From Macrolepiota albuminosa (lineage: Eukaryota; Basidiomycota; Agaricomycetes; Agaricales; Agaricaceae), in assembly GCA_027475525.1 (NCBI GenBank), contig JAMWFC010000008.1, positions 160,160 to 224,159 on the forward strand: a stretch of 64,000 bases of DNA. Direction: 5' to 3'. A program made the position numbers and the translations under genes. The first letter of the stretch is position 1. Each line of letters opens with the position of its first letter. Positions 33,570-44,613 of the stretch are shown here, piece after piece. The notes under the pieces are model-generated. The model had not been told where the DNA came from, made no database searches, and saw nothing but the letters and a program-made list of their open reading frames with translations.

Positions 33570-34617
33570 TTGTAACTGTTGTAGCCTGCTTTGAATCCTA
33601 GCCTGCTGTCTTTGACCTTCAGGAGTACTGGGTTCGTTATTAGAATGAGTAGTTGAAGATTGCCTGAAAGAATAGTTTTTTAAGCATTTTCATAGCTTAA
33701 AACTATTGAAAGACACTTACATGATGAGTATATCAATAGCTCAAAATTGTCCAAGTGTTACTGTAAGCTGAATAGAATTTTTCTTGATTTTTTTTTGAAT
33801 TTTATAAGCATTTATAAAGCTCAAAAACAATAAAAGTCACTTACTACAATAGCCCAAACTTTTACTATTAGCTGAATTGAATTTTTCCTGATTTTTCTGT
33901 GATTTTTTCGAATTTTTTAAGCATTTTCTAAGCTCAAATACATTAAAAATCACTTACAATGATCAATCAATAGCTGAAAGTTGTCGAGCTATTGAATGTT
34001 TGTTAAGGATCATCAATCAATCAATCAATCATTACTTACTTTGTAGTTGAGTGTGAAAATTTCGCTATAAGAATGTTTGTTAATAGTCATCAATCAATCA
34101 ATCAGTCAATACTTACTTTGTAATCAAATTTCGAAGTTGTAGCTAGATCAATCATTTATTAATATCTATCAATCAATTAATCAATCAATACTTACTTCAT
34201 AATCGAGTTTTGAAGCGTTGCTATAAGAATGGTTATTAATATTTGTAAATCAATCAATCAATCAACACTTACTTTGTAGTGTAGTTTACTCACTACAACA
34301 TTGAAACCGTGGAAAAATTGATGCTATTTGGTTTAAGATTATGCGAGGCATGAAAACTGGTGTCCACTAAATCGTGTTTTGGCCTCAGCCACATTCACAC
34401 ACTCCGAATACCTTCCACATGTGTCTGAGAGATATTGTACATTTAAATATTTATTATACACTCTTTTTCATTGAATAATATATTTTTTTTTTCTTTTCTA
34501 CTGAAAAACTGACCAAAAAACAAACGAAAAAGGCAAGTATTTGTCAGCCTTAGTCAGAAACTGTCAAAACTGACTAAGCACATTATTCCCACGAAATGGT
34601 TGTCCCATATTATATAG
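33570..34617 (-). repeat. Helitron leader with two families of tandem repeats containing splice donors
   Basis: Read on the minus strand, about three degenerate units of ~105 bp (33660-33965) and four of ~85 bp (33990-34290) occur. Almost every unit starts with a perfect donor-like GTAAGT, and the second family then has (TGAT)n. An acceptor TTCTTTCAG at about 33666 precedes the coding frame, and the codons upstream of MTDPDEH stay open to that acceptor. A donor at about 33720 (AT/GTAAGT) could place a start codon split by the intron. The units look like repeated copies of one 5' leader exon-intron junction. Confidence 0.5.
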
Positions 34618-35760
34618 ATGTACTTATATGCTGCTTAATAAGCAGCTTATACTTTGTTTTACTACATAGTCAATAGACTGGACTGGTCTGATTCTGTGCA
34701 GTGTGAACATCTAAGCTCTCACAATCTGTAACTTCATTACATTTTTTTGAATTCACTAGCTAGGATCTATTGCCTGTCAGGGGACCCCTCATTCCTTTCT
34801 TCTTTCACTCCTTATTTCTTCACTCTCCTTTCATTCACTTCCTTATTTCTTCTACCATTCTCTCATTTGGCTGTTACTACTTCTTCAACACTATCTGTTG
34901 GTACTATTCTCAACCTTTGAGGTGCTCTGGTTCTTTAGCTATCACTCAGACAAGTGTGGGCCCTTCAGCACCGCTCCAGGCTGCTTAGATAAGCCGGAGT
35001 TTGCCTTTCTGACTTCTAAAGTCCGGAGTTTTCCTCCCTTGTTTGCACACTTGTTTGGTTAGTCAATTTTCGAGTTTTTAAGGTTTTGTTGTACTGTACA
35101 GTTGTTTCCCACGCTTCAGAGGCCCCAGAAGCGTCCAACCTGGCATAGGGAATCCCCAGACTTGTTCTCTTTGGATCTCCCTCTGCCAGGTGAGTAGCTA
35201 CCTTGATATTGTCAGTATATATTCTAATACACTTTGGATCTCCCTCTGCCAGCTGTGTGACTGAGCCACAGCCTCTAGAGGTCGCCCTTACATTGCCTAG
35301 CATCCAACATCAGTTGCAGAGTTTATTGACAGAACTCTATCAGCTTCTCAAGCTTTCTGCACAGCCATACCATGCAAATTTCAAACAAAAGATCAATGAG
35401 TAACTCTTTACCTACAGTCACTACAGACAGTGGGTGTAATGTCTATGACCTATGGGGTGATCCAGTAGACACTCAGGATGTGCAGACATCTAGTGTGGGC
35501 CAGGTAGGGCCCAAGGTTTGAGATCAAGGTCAGATTCTGACCTTTCTGAAAATGAAAATAAGGCCCAAAAAGCTGAGAGCTTGTTCATAAGAGCTAGCAA
35601 CAGCCACAGGACAAAATGCCTGCTCCTCCAATTATGCAGCTGCCAGGAGGACCTCAATGGTCTAGCTGACTAGTATCCAAAGGGCCTCCTGATGAGGTCA
35701 GGCAGTTGACAGGCACTCTGGGTGTCTCAGGAGTCATCGACTCTGTTAGTATAGGCTGGG
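34618..35760 (+). other. Copia-like leader or LTR remnant, no gene
   Basis: Degenerate DNA with pyrimidine-rich tracts (34790-34870). A 22-bp segment TTTGGATCTCCCTCTGCCAG occurs twice, at about 35170 and 35232. A hairpin GCTGCTTAATAAGCAGC lies at 34631-34647. Most of a copia element appears to be deleted between here and the RNase H tail at 35.8 kb. Confidence 0.35.
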
Positions 35761-35766
35761 GGATAT

Positions 35767-36416
35767 ATGCTCCCAAACTGGAATAATGAGGCCAGACAAG
35801 CCACAGCAGGCTCAATGTCCACCAGGATGGCAGAAGCCTACATAAAAGAGGTACTGGAGAAGGCTTTCTGCAAACACCCACTTGTTGCAAAACATGTCCT
35901 CTGCTATCTTTTGGATTTGCATAACTATGCTCTCAAATATAATTTCTCCTGTCCTACATCTGATCCTCTTCTTTTTTCTACTAATTATGGAGCTGTGGAC
36001 ACAGATTGGCTCTCTGATTTGATGACAAGATGTGGTGTTTTAGGATATGCCTTTTTTATATATTCTAGCCTTGTTTCATGGTCCTTAGTACATCAACACA
36101 TGGTGGCTCTATCCTCCACAAAGGCCAAGTACATGTCTTTATCTCATGCCATGTGTAAGGCTTTATTGATTCATTTTTTACCACATCCTTTGAACTAAAG
36201 TGCTCTAGACATTGCAAACTCAGACTCAACAAACTCTCAATCAAAATATATAGATATATGACACCACTTTATTTGTGAACATCTTCAAACTAGTTCTTTT
36301 TGAACATTGCATATTCCCACCACTAATATGGTTGCTGATATATTGACAAAACCACTAGAAAAGGAATTACACTATAAATTTGTGAAAACTTTTGGTATTG
36401 TCCCCTCATCCTAATT
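35767..36416 (+). pseudogene. Ty1/copia RNase H tail, truncated
   Basis: The frame reads GYAFFIYSSLVSWSLVHQHMVALSSTKAKYMSLSHA, matching the end of copia polyproteins (SW..K.Q..VALSSTEAEY). After a TAA at about 36196 the same region goes on with the DIANSDSTNSQSKYIDI and HIPTTNMVADILTKPLEKEL blocks, which close the RNase H domain. Everything upstream (Gag, protease, integrase, most of RT) is missing. Confidence 0.8.
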
Positions 36417-37227
36417 TCTTTCAATTCACATATTCACTTTGTTGTGTTGAACTGGGTTTCCCTGGATTGTTTCAGTTTACTTTTGTGATCATGTGATTTG
36501 CAGACATTGCATTTACCATCTCAGTTGTTTCTCTCATTACAACAGATACTGAGATGGTAAGTGCATCCACCATTTATTACTTTACTATAGTTTTACTGAT
36601 ACCATGCATGTAGTTTTACTACTATCATATAGGTATGAAAATATTAGTTGTTTCTCTCATTACGACAGACACTGAGGTGTTTTACTACTGTCGTATAGGC
36701 TCTCAGTACCGGTCTGGCAGTGTGCAGGTAGAATAAAATTATTTTAAACTTTAAAATGAGCTTTTGCTTTTCAAGTGCACAACCCGATCAGCTTCATCCT
36801 CACTCACTACCTAACCTTTAAGTACCGCTTCAGTCATAATACACCTACTATATATTGACGACTCTGTCCATCTGGCCTGCCGGCCCGCATCTTAGCTCAG
36901 CAGTCTGACCCACCGGCCCGCATCTTAGCTCAGCAGCCTTACCACTGGCCCGTGTCTTAGCTCAGCAGTCTATCAATAAACCCTTTCACAGCATGTACTA
37001 GTACAATCTCAGAAGCCCTCCAGACGCAAATATACCCACATCCTACCTGTATCCCCAAAAGTCAGTCGTAGATCAGATTCTCCTGCCAATGCAAATCACG
37101 ACAGGTTGTGCTTGAATGAACAAATCAGTGATTGTCTTGTATTTCACCGCCGGCAAGGAGTCACAAATATGGAGGAAAGCTATGCAATGACTGTCACTCT
37201 AAATTTATATGGCATTATATATTGACC
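36417..37227. other. Possible copia 3' flank plus tandem repeat, no gene
   Basis: A segment beginning TTAGTTGTTTCTCTCATTAC recurs at about 36522 and 36647. At 36872-36972 three units of about 40 bp share GGCCCGCATCTTAGCTCAGCAG-like sequence (third unit more diverged). No coding sequence is supported. Confidence 0.45.
36872..36972. repeat. Three tandem units of about 40 bp
   Basis: Each unit carries CATCTTAGCTCAGCAG (the last with GTGTCTTAGC). Nature unknown. Confidence 0.7.
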
Positions 37228-38445
37228 ATGCAAGTAATTGCCAAACGGCCTCCATCAATGAAACTCCGTGCTCTCGTTCGAGATCTTCTCTGCCTCCTAC
37301 TTTTGCTCCACATTCCAGTCCACTTCGCGTCGCAAGCTCAGAACGAGCTTCTCGACTGTTCGAGCATTGTTTTCCTCGAAGACGAGTCCAAAGACGAGGA
37401 AACTATTTCACCTATCTCTGTTCCATCTCCTACTTACGACGCGTTGTGGCGACGCGCTCGGGGAAACAATGACGTTGTGTCGTCCGCACATGCCCCGCGA
37501 CACATCCAAAAGAGCATCACTCTCGAATCAGGTTGGACAATCTGCGTCTGTGATTGGTGTCAGCTCTGGAGGAACATCACGAATGCATGTTTTACAATCC
37601 TTACGTAGGTCGCCTGTAAGCTTTACTCAAGTGACTGTACTCATCTTCTCTGATTCTTAAAAGGGGATTTTCAGTGCTTCTTCAGATGCCTGGAACAAGT
37701 AGAGACCCCCTCGCACGTTTTTTCGTATTTATGTCGATACTACGTCTTGTCCCTGCTCTGTTATCGGCCGTCATATTGCTGTACCATTTCAGCAAGAAAC
37801 GCTTCAACAGTGGAAGCTTTGCTGTTATATGGTACCAGGTACCATATCTTTCTTCATTTGATTATCAACAACCTCTATTAAATTTCTTTTGCGAACAGAA
37901 CGTTGAACGCCACCGCCAATCGTGTTTGTATATGCCCTGGACAATTCTTGGCCTCCCTGCTATTGCACTCTCCTGGTAAGTCGCTGTTCTGTCCACTATT
38001 ATTTACCAATTCTTTGCAGGGGTGCCATATTCATGCTCGTGGCCGTGTTTTTGTCCGTCTGGGGTGACGGGCTGGATCCCACCCTCTCCTCAGTTGGAAA
38101 AATATCTCCTCTGACGATCATGTCTTTTCGTGTCGTAATCTCTGCAATGTCAGTTCTAGATGTCGGATGGGTTTCGTGGCTTGTTGTCAAATTGCAGGCT
38201 TTCGACAAAGCTATCAAAGCAGCCCAGGCTCCTGCTGGGTATACACAATCGCATTTTCCACATCCGAATTTTCATTACACTCGTCTTTAGTCTTGAACTT
38301 TATTTTTTATGACAATAATAGTTTCGATATCTACAAATCTGTAACCCATTTATCACTCCTCTTGTCTATGATGAGGAAGACCATTTCCAGCCCGGTGACA
38401 ATGACGATAAGTCAGGATATAACAGCAGTGGTGAGGGACGACTAG
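37228..38445 (+). CDS. Secreted/multi-pass membrane protein of unknown function
   Basis: The start at 37228 (ACCATG context) gives a basic n-region and a strong hydrophobic signal segment (LVRDLLCLLLLLHIP). A donor at about 37604 (AC/GTAGGT) joins to 37664, keeping frame (NACFTILT to GFSVLLQ). Further introns follow at about 37838-37899 (IWYQ to NVERHR) and 37977-38020 (IALSW to GAIFML). Three or four hydrophobic segments can be read: VFMSILRLVPALLSAVILLYH, PWTILGLPAIALSWGAIFMLVAVF and a weaker VLDVGWVSWLVVKL. The last exon is uncertain: from the donor at about 38239 the in-phase choice ends at 38445, while another frame there reads an acidic VYDEEDHFQPGDNDD stretch. I do not recognise the family. 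Small secreted-membrane genes like this are common in Agaricomycetes. Confidence 0.5.
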
Positions 38446-39443
38446 ACACTTGGTGGAACAAAACGGTTCGCCTTTTCACTGCGTACTCTATTGCCAACAA
38501 CCCGCCGTGCCCCTACTGTATTGAGACCCTTGGGTCCCTCTCAAGGCGCATCATTTATCATCTTGTATGCCTGCGCGCGCATACAATATATATCAATAAC
38601 TACATGCATTACATATTTCCTTCTCTATAGCTCTGTAGTATGTATGTCGTATATATACTCTCTGTGTTCATTGTTCAGGTAGGTCCCAAGTAGGTCCACG
38701 GTGACAAAGGAAACTTGAAGTGTGTGACATTGTGACGGTGTGGCGTGAGAACAGCGGTCGGTGACGGTGGAGATTAGAGTCATCACGCAATCGAGAGAGG
38801 GTGTAATCCAAATCGCAAGGATCTATTTGCACCAGTGGCTTTTGGTGTTTATCATTTACCAAGCCTAATTTATATAGTCCCGGTAACTAGAGTACCCGGT
38901 AGCGACGGTAATCACAAGGTATAGCGATAAGGAAAGTAAGGGTTGAATAGCTAAAGGGGTCACGGCCGTTACAACCATGGTGGTTACTGGTCAAGGGCCC
39001 CCCCATCCTCTATGGTTACTTTTAACGGCGTTAGTCACCCACAACCAAAGACGAGGATAGACAAGGCACCTTATAGTCTAAGAATTGAAGATATTTGTAT
39101 ATCCGCCAAGCATCTGGTATTGTGATTTTCTTTCTTTGTTCTGAAGCTTCATGCGCGATTCTCGACTCATCCTATTCAGAGCTGGTGTATACCAGTTGTC
39201 TGGCTGCGTACATGGTGGTATCGGATCAAAGAGAAGTGATGAAAGGAACAAGCAAGCATCTTTAGACTTCTACTGCTTTCGCTTTAAGAGAGTATCCGCG
39301 TCACAATTGCTTATATAGTAAGGGAACACACGTCACAGAACAAGACTGATTGTATTCGACGTGAGAGATAGAGAAAAACAGTAGTACCTACGTACTGTAA
39401 GGGAAAGAGAGAAGGAAGATAAGTAATGTCGGAGTCACAACAA
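38446..39443. other. Intergenic, no gene seen
   Basis: Between the 3' end of the membrane-protein gene and the 3' end of Nup96. Open frames are short. A short TATATATA stretch lies near 38650. Nothing else is supported. Confidence 0.5.
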
Positions 39444-42400
39444 TCAATTGATTTGGTTAAAGAACCTCGTATACGCCATCGATTGAATCCTCTCTAAACG
39501 CGTCGACTCGTCCATAAGTGTAGGATTAATCTGCGTCTGCAAGTGCAAATCCTGATTAATCACAGGGAAAAAAAGAAGTGGAGATACTCACCAAGACAGT
39601 TGGAGCATACTTCTTCACCTGTCCCACCAATCCCGCAACCATCTCAGTTAAAGCAATCCTGTGACGTGGATCCGACCCTTCTCTAAAAAGATCGGGTAGG
39701 AGCTCTATGATTCTTGGAACGGTCTTGATCAAGTCGTCAAATTGGGCATTTCGTATTGCATCTGGGACTGCGTCCGCTTCTGTCACATGTCCGGGCAAGT
39801 GCAACATGATTTTTACATAATCCAAGAAAATCTAAGGGTGGGAAGGGGTAAAAGGGTCAACATCTTCATGTCGTTCGGGTGAGTGGAAAAGACTAACCTT
39901 CCCGCGAACATGCCACCCACTGACTGGATGATTGGCGAAGACAGCAAATAGATTTTGCAGCAACTCAAAGTCTCGACGAAGGATCGCATCTGGCGCGAGC
40001 TCTACCACAGCTAAGTCATGTGCAGCGTCATAAAGCTCCGCCTGCAGGAAAAGCTCGTACGCTTCAAAAATGTCTCCATCATCAAGTGCATAGTTGGCCT
40101 GGACAATGTTTGATGTAGCGTGAGGAGAAAGATGTGGGGAAGAACGCACCTTTGCTTCTAATAGCCATACCCTGGGTATCTTTAAGCTTCCCTCGATACC
40201 CCTCGACATCCAATCATCTAGTCTCCATGCAGATCGCGCCAAAAGATCCTTGATCGCCTTCTTTCGCCTGTTGAGACCAAAATAGGTTCTATTGATTAGA
40301 CAGGAACACTACAACCATCCACACTTACCCAACAGATCCTTCAATATGTAGTAGCACGAACAACGCCTCCTGAATCAGACCCTGACTTTCTAGTTGTAAA
40401 GCGTAGCTGCTTGTCAACAAATCAGCACTAGGACTGTGTCCCTCCTGTTTGATTCCATCATCCTCATCACTCTCCGAGATTTCATCGTCCACACGACGCG
40501 TACGACCGATTGGGTCCCCGCGATCAGCGAAGTCGCGCGCTCGCATACATCGTGAAAGAATAATGTACAAGTGCCACGAGAGGCTGTAGTCCACTGGCGA
40601 AGTTCCAAATGAGAGAGGAGTAAGAATTTGAGAGAGGGAACAGGCGGGCTCGGCATGAAGTCGAATCAAGGAAAAGAGACCATCGGTCGCGGAAGATACT
40701 GAAGGAAGGCTCCATGGTGATGTTAAGAGTGGCGTCTTCATCTCACAGTAGAATGGCGGCGGCCTCGGTATCCGATTCTCCGCGACGAGTTTGTTAAATA
40801 CCTGATAGACTTGCGCTATGGGTGCGTTTACAGGCTCCGAGTACCATAAGTGCAGACCAAACGCGCGTTTCCAGTCCAGACCCTTCAGGACATCTACATC
40901 AGAGCACTTCTCCAGCCCACCACCTCGTGACCCTATCACTGGCTTATTTACCAATCCAGCCAGGAGTGCATATACTCTCCGCACGCTCTCATCTATGTGA
41001 ACATCAATCCGTTCTTCATGCCAAATCTCGATCTGTTGCTCTAAGTCTTGCTGGTAATCCGAGTCTCCTCCGGCTTGAGATATTAGAGTGGCGAGTCTCC
41101 AAAATTCGCCGTCAATGGCCTCATTGATGGCCTTTTCGGTTTGATGGCCGGTAAGTAGGGTGAAGATCTTAGTTGGGGGGTCCGCTGAAGTGGTAGCACG
41201 AAGCTCGGCTTCGACCACTGTCGATACAGCGTCTTCGAGCCAGGTAGAGAGTGCAGCCTTCCTGCGGACAGCACGAATCCTGTTCCGTATGTCCGTCCCC
41301 ACGGAAGGTCCGAGATGAAGGTCAATGTCGTCGAAGAGAGCTTGACCTAGGCGGAATACAGAGGCTTCATAGGATCTGTCCGCTGCAGGAAAGAGTCCCA
41401 CAAAGGATGAAAAATTGAGAGATTCTGGATCAGGGTCAGCAAAGGGAACGTCGTCGTCATCCGGCATTATTGGGGAGTGAGTTAGATGATGCTGTAGAAG
41501 CTTCCCGCAGAGTGTGGATGCGGTGGAGGCGTCGGCATATAAAGGAAATACGGTTCGAGTGACAACAGACGAATTTGCCGACGTTTTACTATGTTATCCA
41601 TTAGTTGGAGGTACTTTCAAACCAGAATACTTTCAAATCGGAATAGACGTACGGATTGGATGTAGGCTTACAGAGAGATCCAAGATGCACAAGAGTACCA
41701 CCTGGTCCCCAACCCACTCGGAATGAACGGCCCAACGCAAGACCTGCATCAAAATAAGCCCCTTCATTCCCCTGGACCACAGATTCAGAGGTTTCTACAC
41801 GTGCATATTTTCTTGACGGCCGGTGAACAGGTGGCTCAATGTCGTGAGCGAAGGAAGATCTCTTGCCAATTTGGTTATTCGACACACCACCGATAGAGAA
41901 GTATGAATACGTACTTCTCGGAAGTCTGGCCGAAGAGCATCTCCATCAGAATCTCTGCTGTGTTTGCGATTCAATGGTTGGAGTGGCGCGCGTAAACTTG
42001 GGCGAGTTGGTTGTGACTGGTTTAAAGCCTTGAGTGCAGCAGCTTCCTCTGGTACGCGAAACAGTGATGTCTGCATGACATGCATTTTTTGAGCATCCAC
42101 GCCGACGTGTTGCGCCCATGAGGTGAGCGTAGGATCTCCTCGAGCTCTAGACGGAGACGTGAGCGACGATGAAGAGGATGCCTCAGAGACGCGTAGATTT
42201 GGTGCGCGACTACTCTTGTCCCCGTCAATTTCGTGAGCATAGATTATTTCTCCATCCTCGCCCTCTACAAGCGCATTTCGGTCGGAATGCTTCCGACGTC
42301 GCGCCGTCGACTTCAACAGCTCGTCTTCATGCATCTCCGAAGTTGGGCTCGACGACCTAGACGAGCCCCCGCTCTCACTATCATCATCGCTGGGTTCTAG

Positions 42401-42472
42401 TTCCTGTTGAACTTCTGGTTCCGAAGAGTCGCCGTCGCTGCTGTCGCTGAAATCAGCGCGAAACCGAGCCAT
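39444..42472 (-). CDS. NUP96: Nucleoporin Nup96 / Nup145C (Y-complex), stand-alone gene
   Basis: Seven exons give an intact 897-residue protein: 42472-41915, 41861-41653, 41588-40329, 40267-40150, 40098-39898, 39831-39592, 39551-39444; all phases close and all introns are GT-AG. The first ~150 residues are acidic, Ser-rich and disordered. The block SFRVGWGPGGTLVHLG is the signature opening of Nup96 after the Nup98 cleavage site. The helical Nup96 domain follows, with VYALLAGLVN, WKRAFGLHLWYSEP, LTPLSFGTSPVDYSLSWHLY and QLESQGLIQEALFVLLHIE. Nup96 is a core scaffold of the Nup107-160 Y-complex of the nuclear pore. In many eukaryotes it is made as a Nup98-Nup96 precursor that cleaves itself; here it has its own start codon and no FG repeats or cleavage domain upstream. 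Confidence 0.9.
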
Positions 42473-43005
42473 AGCCTTGGCTTTTTGAGAAGAACCACTC
42501 CACACAACAATTGCAAAGCTGATGACTTCGGATGTTAATACAACCAAACAACGTGAAACGATCAACCAGAACCACTCCACACAACAATTGCAAAGCTGAT
42601 GACTTCGGATGTTAATACAACCAAACAACGTGAAACGATCAACCGTGTTGCAACCTGGGGCAGAAACTGCTCACGACAATTTATTTGACAGGCCGCGATC
42701 TTTTGATTGAACCATGTCGTCAAATTACCTGGAGTTGATGCTCATGGAGCGTCGCAGTCTACTGTTCGTCATGGTCATAGCCTCGAAGCATGATTTGATT
42801 TCCTCGAAAGTTTCTTATATTAGACAAATAGGCGATATCAATGAGCAGAATCCCGACAACGTCTTCTGCATGGCAAAGATACATATATAATACACAGGTA
42901 CAAGGACGACAAGTCCATCATTTGTTTCGTGCTGGCATCTCTGTTCGTAACATGCGCGCCGCAGTGGGAATTGGAGACGGGGCAGATTTGATAGCAACAA
43001 GTCGA
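42473..43005. other. Intergenic region containing 77-bp duplication 6
   Basis: Promoter side of Nup96 and 3' side of the first GH16 gene. The duplication starts 19 bp upstream of the Nup96 ATG, so apparent promoter spacing here is unreliable. Confidence 0.5.
42491..42644. repeat. 77-bp perfect tandem duplication 6
   Basis: Copies 42491-42567 and 42568-42644 are identical, just upstream of the Nup96 start codon. Confidence 0.98.
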
Positions 43006-44613
43006 TTACTCATATATGTTGAGCCATTGGAAGTCGAAGTAGGCATTGGCGAAGGCAGAAGGGTTGTTGTTCACGTAGTCTTTTTTGCTAATGAACTTAA
43101 ACCTCGGACACTAAAATGGAGGAGCTTACCTTCGCAAGTGGAAGGACACCCTGATGCAGCATATACGGAGGAATCGCCAGCCCAGACACCACCTTATCAT
43201 TTTTGGTGAGTTTCTATGGACTCAAAAGGAGATGACTTACAGAACGTCACTAAGAGCAAGCAGGTTATTATAAGACAATCCGGATAAGTGTTTATTATAA
43301 ACTCACAGTTGATGATGATATGGTGTGGCCCAAATTTACTTCTGATTGCGCATGAAGTATCTGGGAAGTAAGCCGAGGGTGTGCCCTAGGAGAAAATTAA
43401 TGCATATACAGAGCAGCTTAAGACCTGGAGCATACCCAACGATTGGTGTTCACCGAGCTAGCGCCATTTCTCACATCCATGGGTACATTGGATGCCGACC
43501 TCGGCCAAAACCAAACCTTAATGAACGACGGTGTACGTTCCATTGCATACCTGTTTCCAACAATTATAGAGCACCAGTGACGTTACTGAACATGTAGAAA
43601 TCAGAAAAATCGCCTACCATCCGCCCCCGTTTGCATTGAATTGCGGACCATAACTTCGTTGATCACTCAACTTGACGCTGCAGCCAAGATTGTTGGTCTG
43701 TTGAGAGTCACAATTGTTGTCCTTTGCCATCCTACAAGATCAACAATGCTTTCAGCTGAGAAAACTTTCATTGCGAGGGAATAACTAACCCTGTTTGAGG
43801 GCGGAAAGGCGCCATCGTGCAATCTTTAAGTTCAAGAAGCGAAGGAGTACCGATGTCAGTCAATCGTCTGATAACTGTACGACAGAAATCTCACCGCCGT
43901 TACCAGTGTGCAGCGTCGCTTGATTAGGCGTCTGATCATTTACACCTTCTAAGATATCGATTTCACCCTAGAAATACGTGTAAGTATATCATAAACCATC
44001 GTCAAAATAATTAAACGAGTCTGACCTGGTTGGGCCAGTCGTACCCCACAGTCCAGAGTGCCGGCCATGTTCTAGATTAATGTCGACATCAGTTATCTAT
44101 CTGTGGGTGGTCTCTAAGAATGTCGCGCACCCACAGCCTTGCGGCATATGTCGAACATTAAATCTACATTAATGTATCATCCATGTTAGTATCACCACGA
44201 AAACCATGGAGGTTCGAATCACTACAACTCCAGCACCTACACAATCACAGACGTCGAATACTGATTGTTCGACATCAAGCGCACTGAATCCCGACCAAGC
44301 CCTCCGGGAGTGAGCTTCTTCTTGAAATCAGATCTGAGCACAAAATGATCTCCCGAGGCAAAAGTGAGGTTTTGGAGTTGAGCAGTAGCGGCATCAACGT
44401 AGTTTCTGCAAGAGATCGAGCGATCAGCAGTGATTTGGTGATACTTTGCGACGATTCGACGTACACACGTCCCATGGTAGGGTCGGGTATGGCTTGGTGA
44501 AAAAATGATTGAAGAAACCCGGCCCCTTGGATATTTTCCGTCCGGTGATACCTCGCACCAAACGCAGTGCCAGCGATGAGAAGAATATTGACAAGGAATA
44601 AGATGCGAGTCAT
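43006..44613 (-). CDS. Secreted glycoside hydrolase family 16 (endo-1,3(4)-beta-glucanase type), copy A
   Basis: About eleven short exons can be joined from ATG 44613 to TAA 43008-43006. Residues 1-19 (MTRILFLVNILLIAGTAFG) are a signal peptide. The order of family blocks is complete: QAIPDPTMGRV, NYVDAATAQLQNLTFASGDHF, DVRHMPQGCG, WPALWTVG-type, the catalytic GEIDILEGVND (about 43968-43937, two Glu and one Asp of E-x-D-x-x-E), SYGPQFNANGGGW, SFIKVWFWPR, and the C-terminal FANAYFDFQWLNIYE. GH16 enzymes of this type cut beta-1,3/1,4- or beta-1,3-glucan outside the cell, in wall remodelling or feeding. It is a tandem paralogue of the gene at 45978-47571, same strand, same intron layout. The exact splice sites of the last small exons (43080-43270) are less sure. 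Confidence 0.85.

Larger units (their letters stand above)
27127..34617 (-). mobile_element. Helitron (Rep-Pif1, helentron-like), about 7.5 kb, inactive
   Basis: On the minus strand it starts at about 34617 (CTATATAATATGGG), has a repeat-rich leader (33660-34600), one long Rep/helicase gene (33569-27690), AT-rich DNA, a triple tandem repeat (27190-27380) and ends in a double hairpin at 27186-27128. It directly abuts a short relative in the same orientation. Ends were set by comparing the two copies. There is no CTRR end motif of classical Helitrons; a hairpin close to the 3' end without it fits helentron-type elements. Stops, a small deletion and a 77-bp duplication inactivate it. Confidence 0.72.

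Noticed and set aside
33990..34290. Regularly spaced repeats that resemble a CRISPR array at first sight
   Set aside because: Units are diverged, spacers are not unique, and the setting is a eukaryotic transposon leader.
35168..35252. Repeated TTTGGATCTCCCTCTGCCAG as another assembly duplication
   Set aside because: Offset is about 62 and the match is only about 20 bp, so it does not belong to the 77-bp set.
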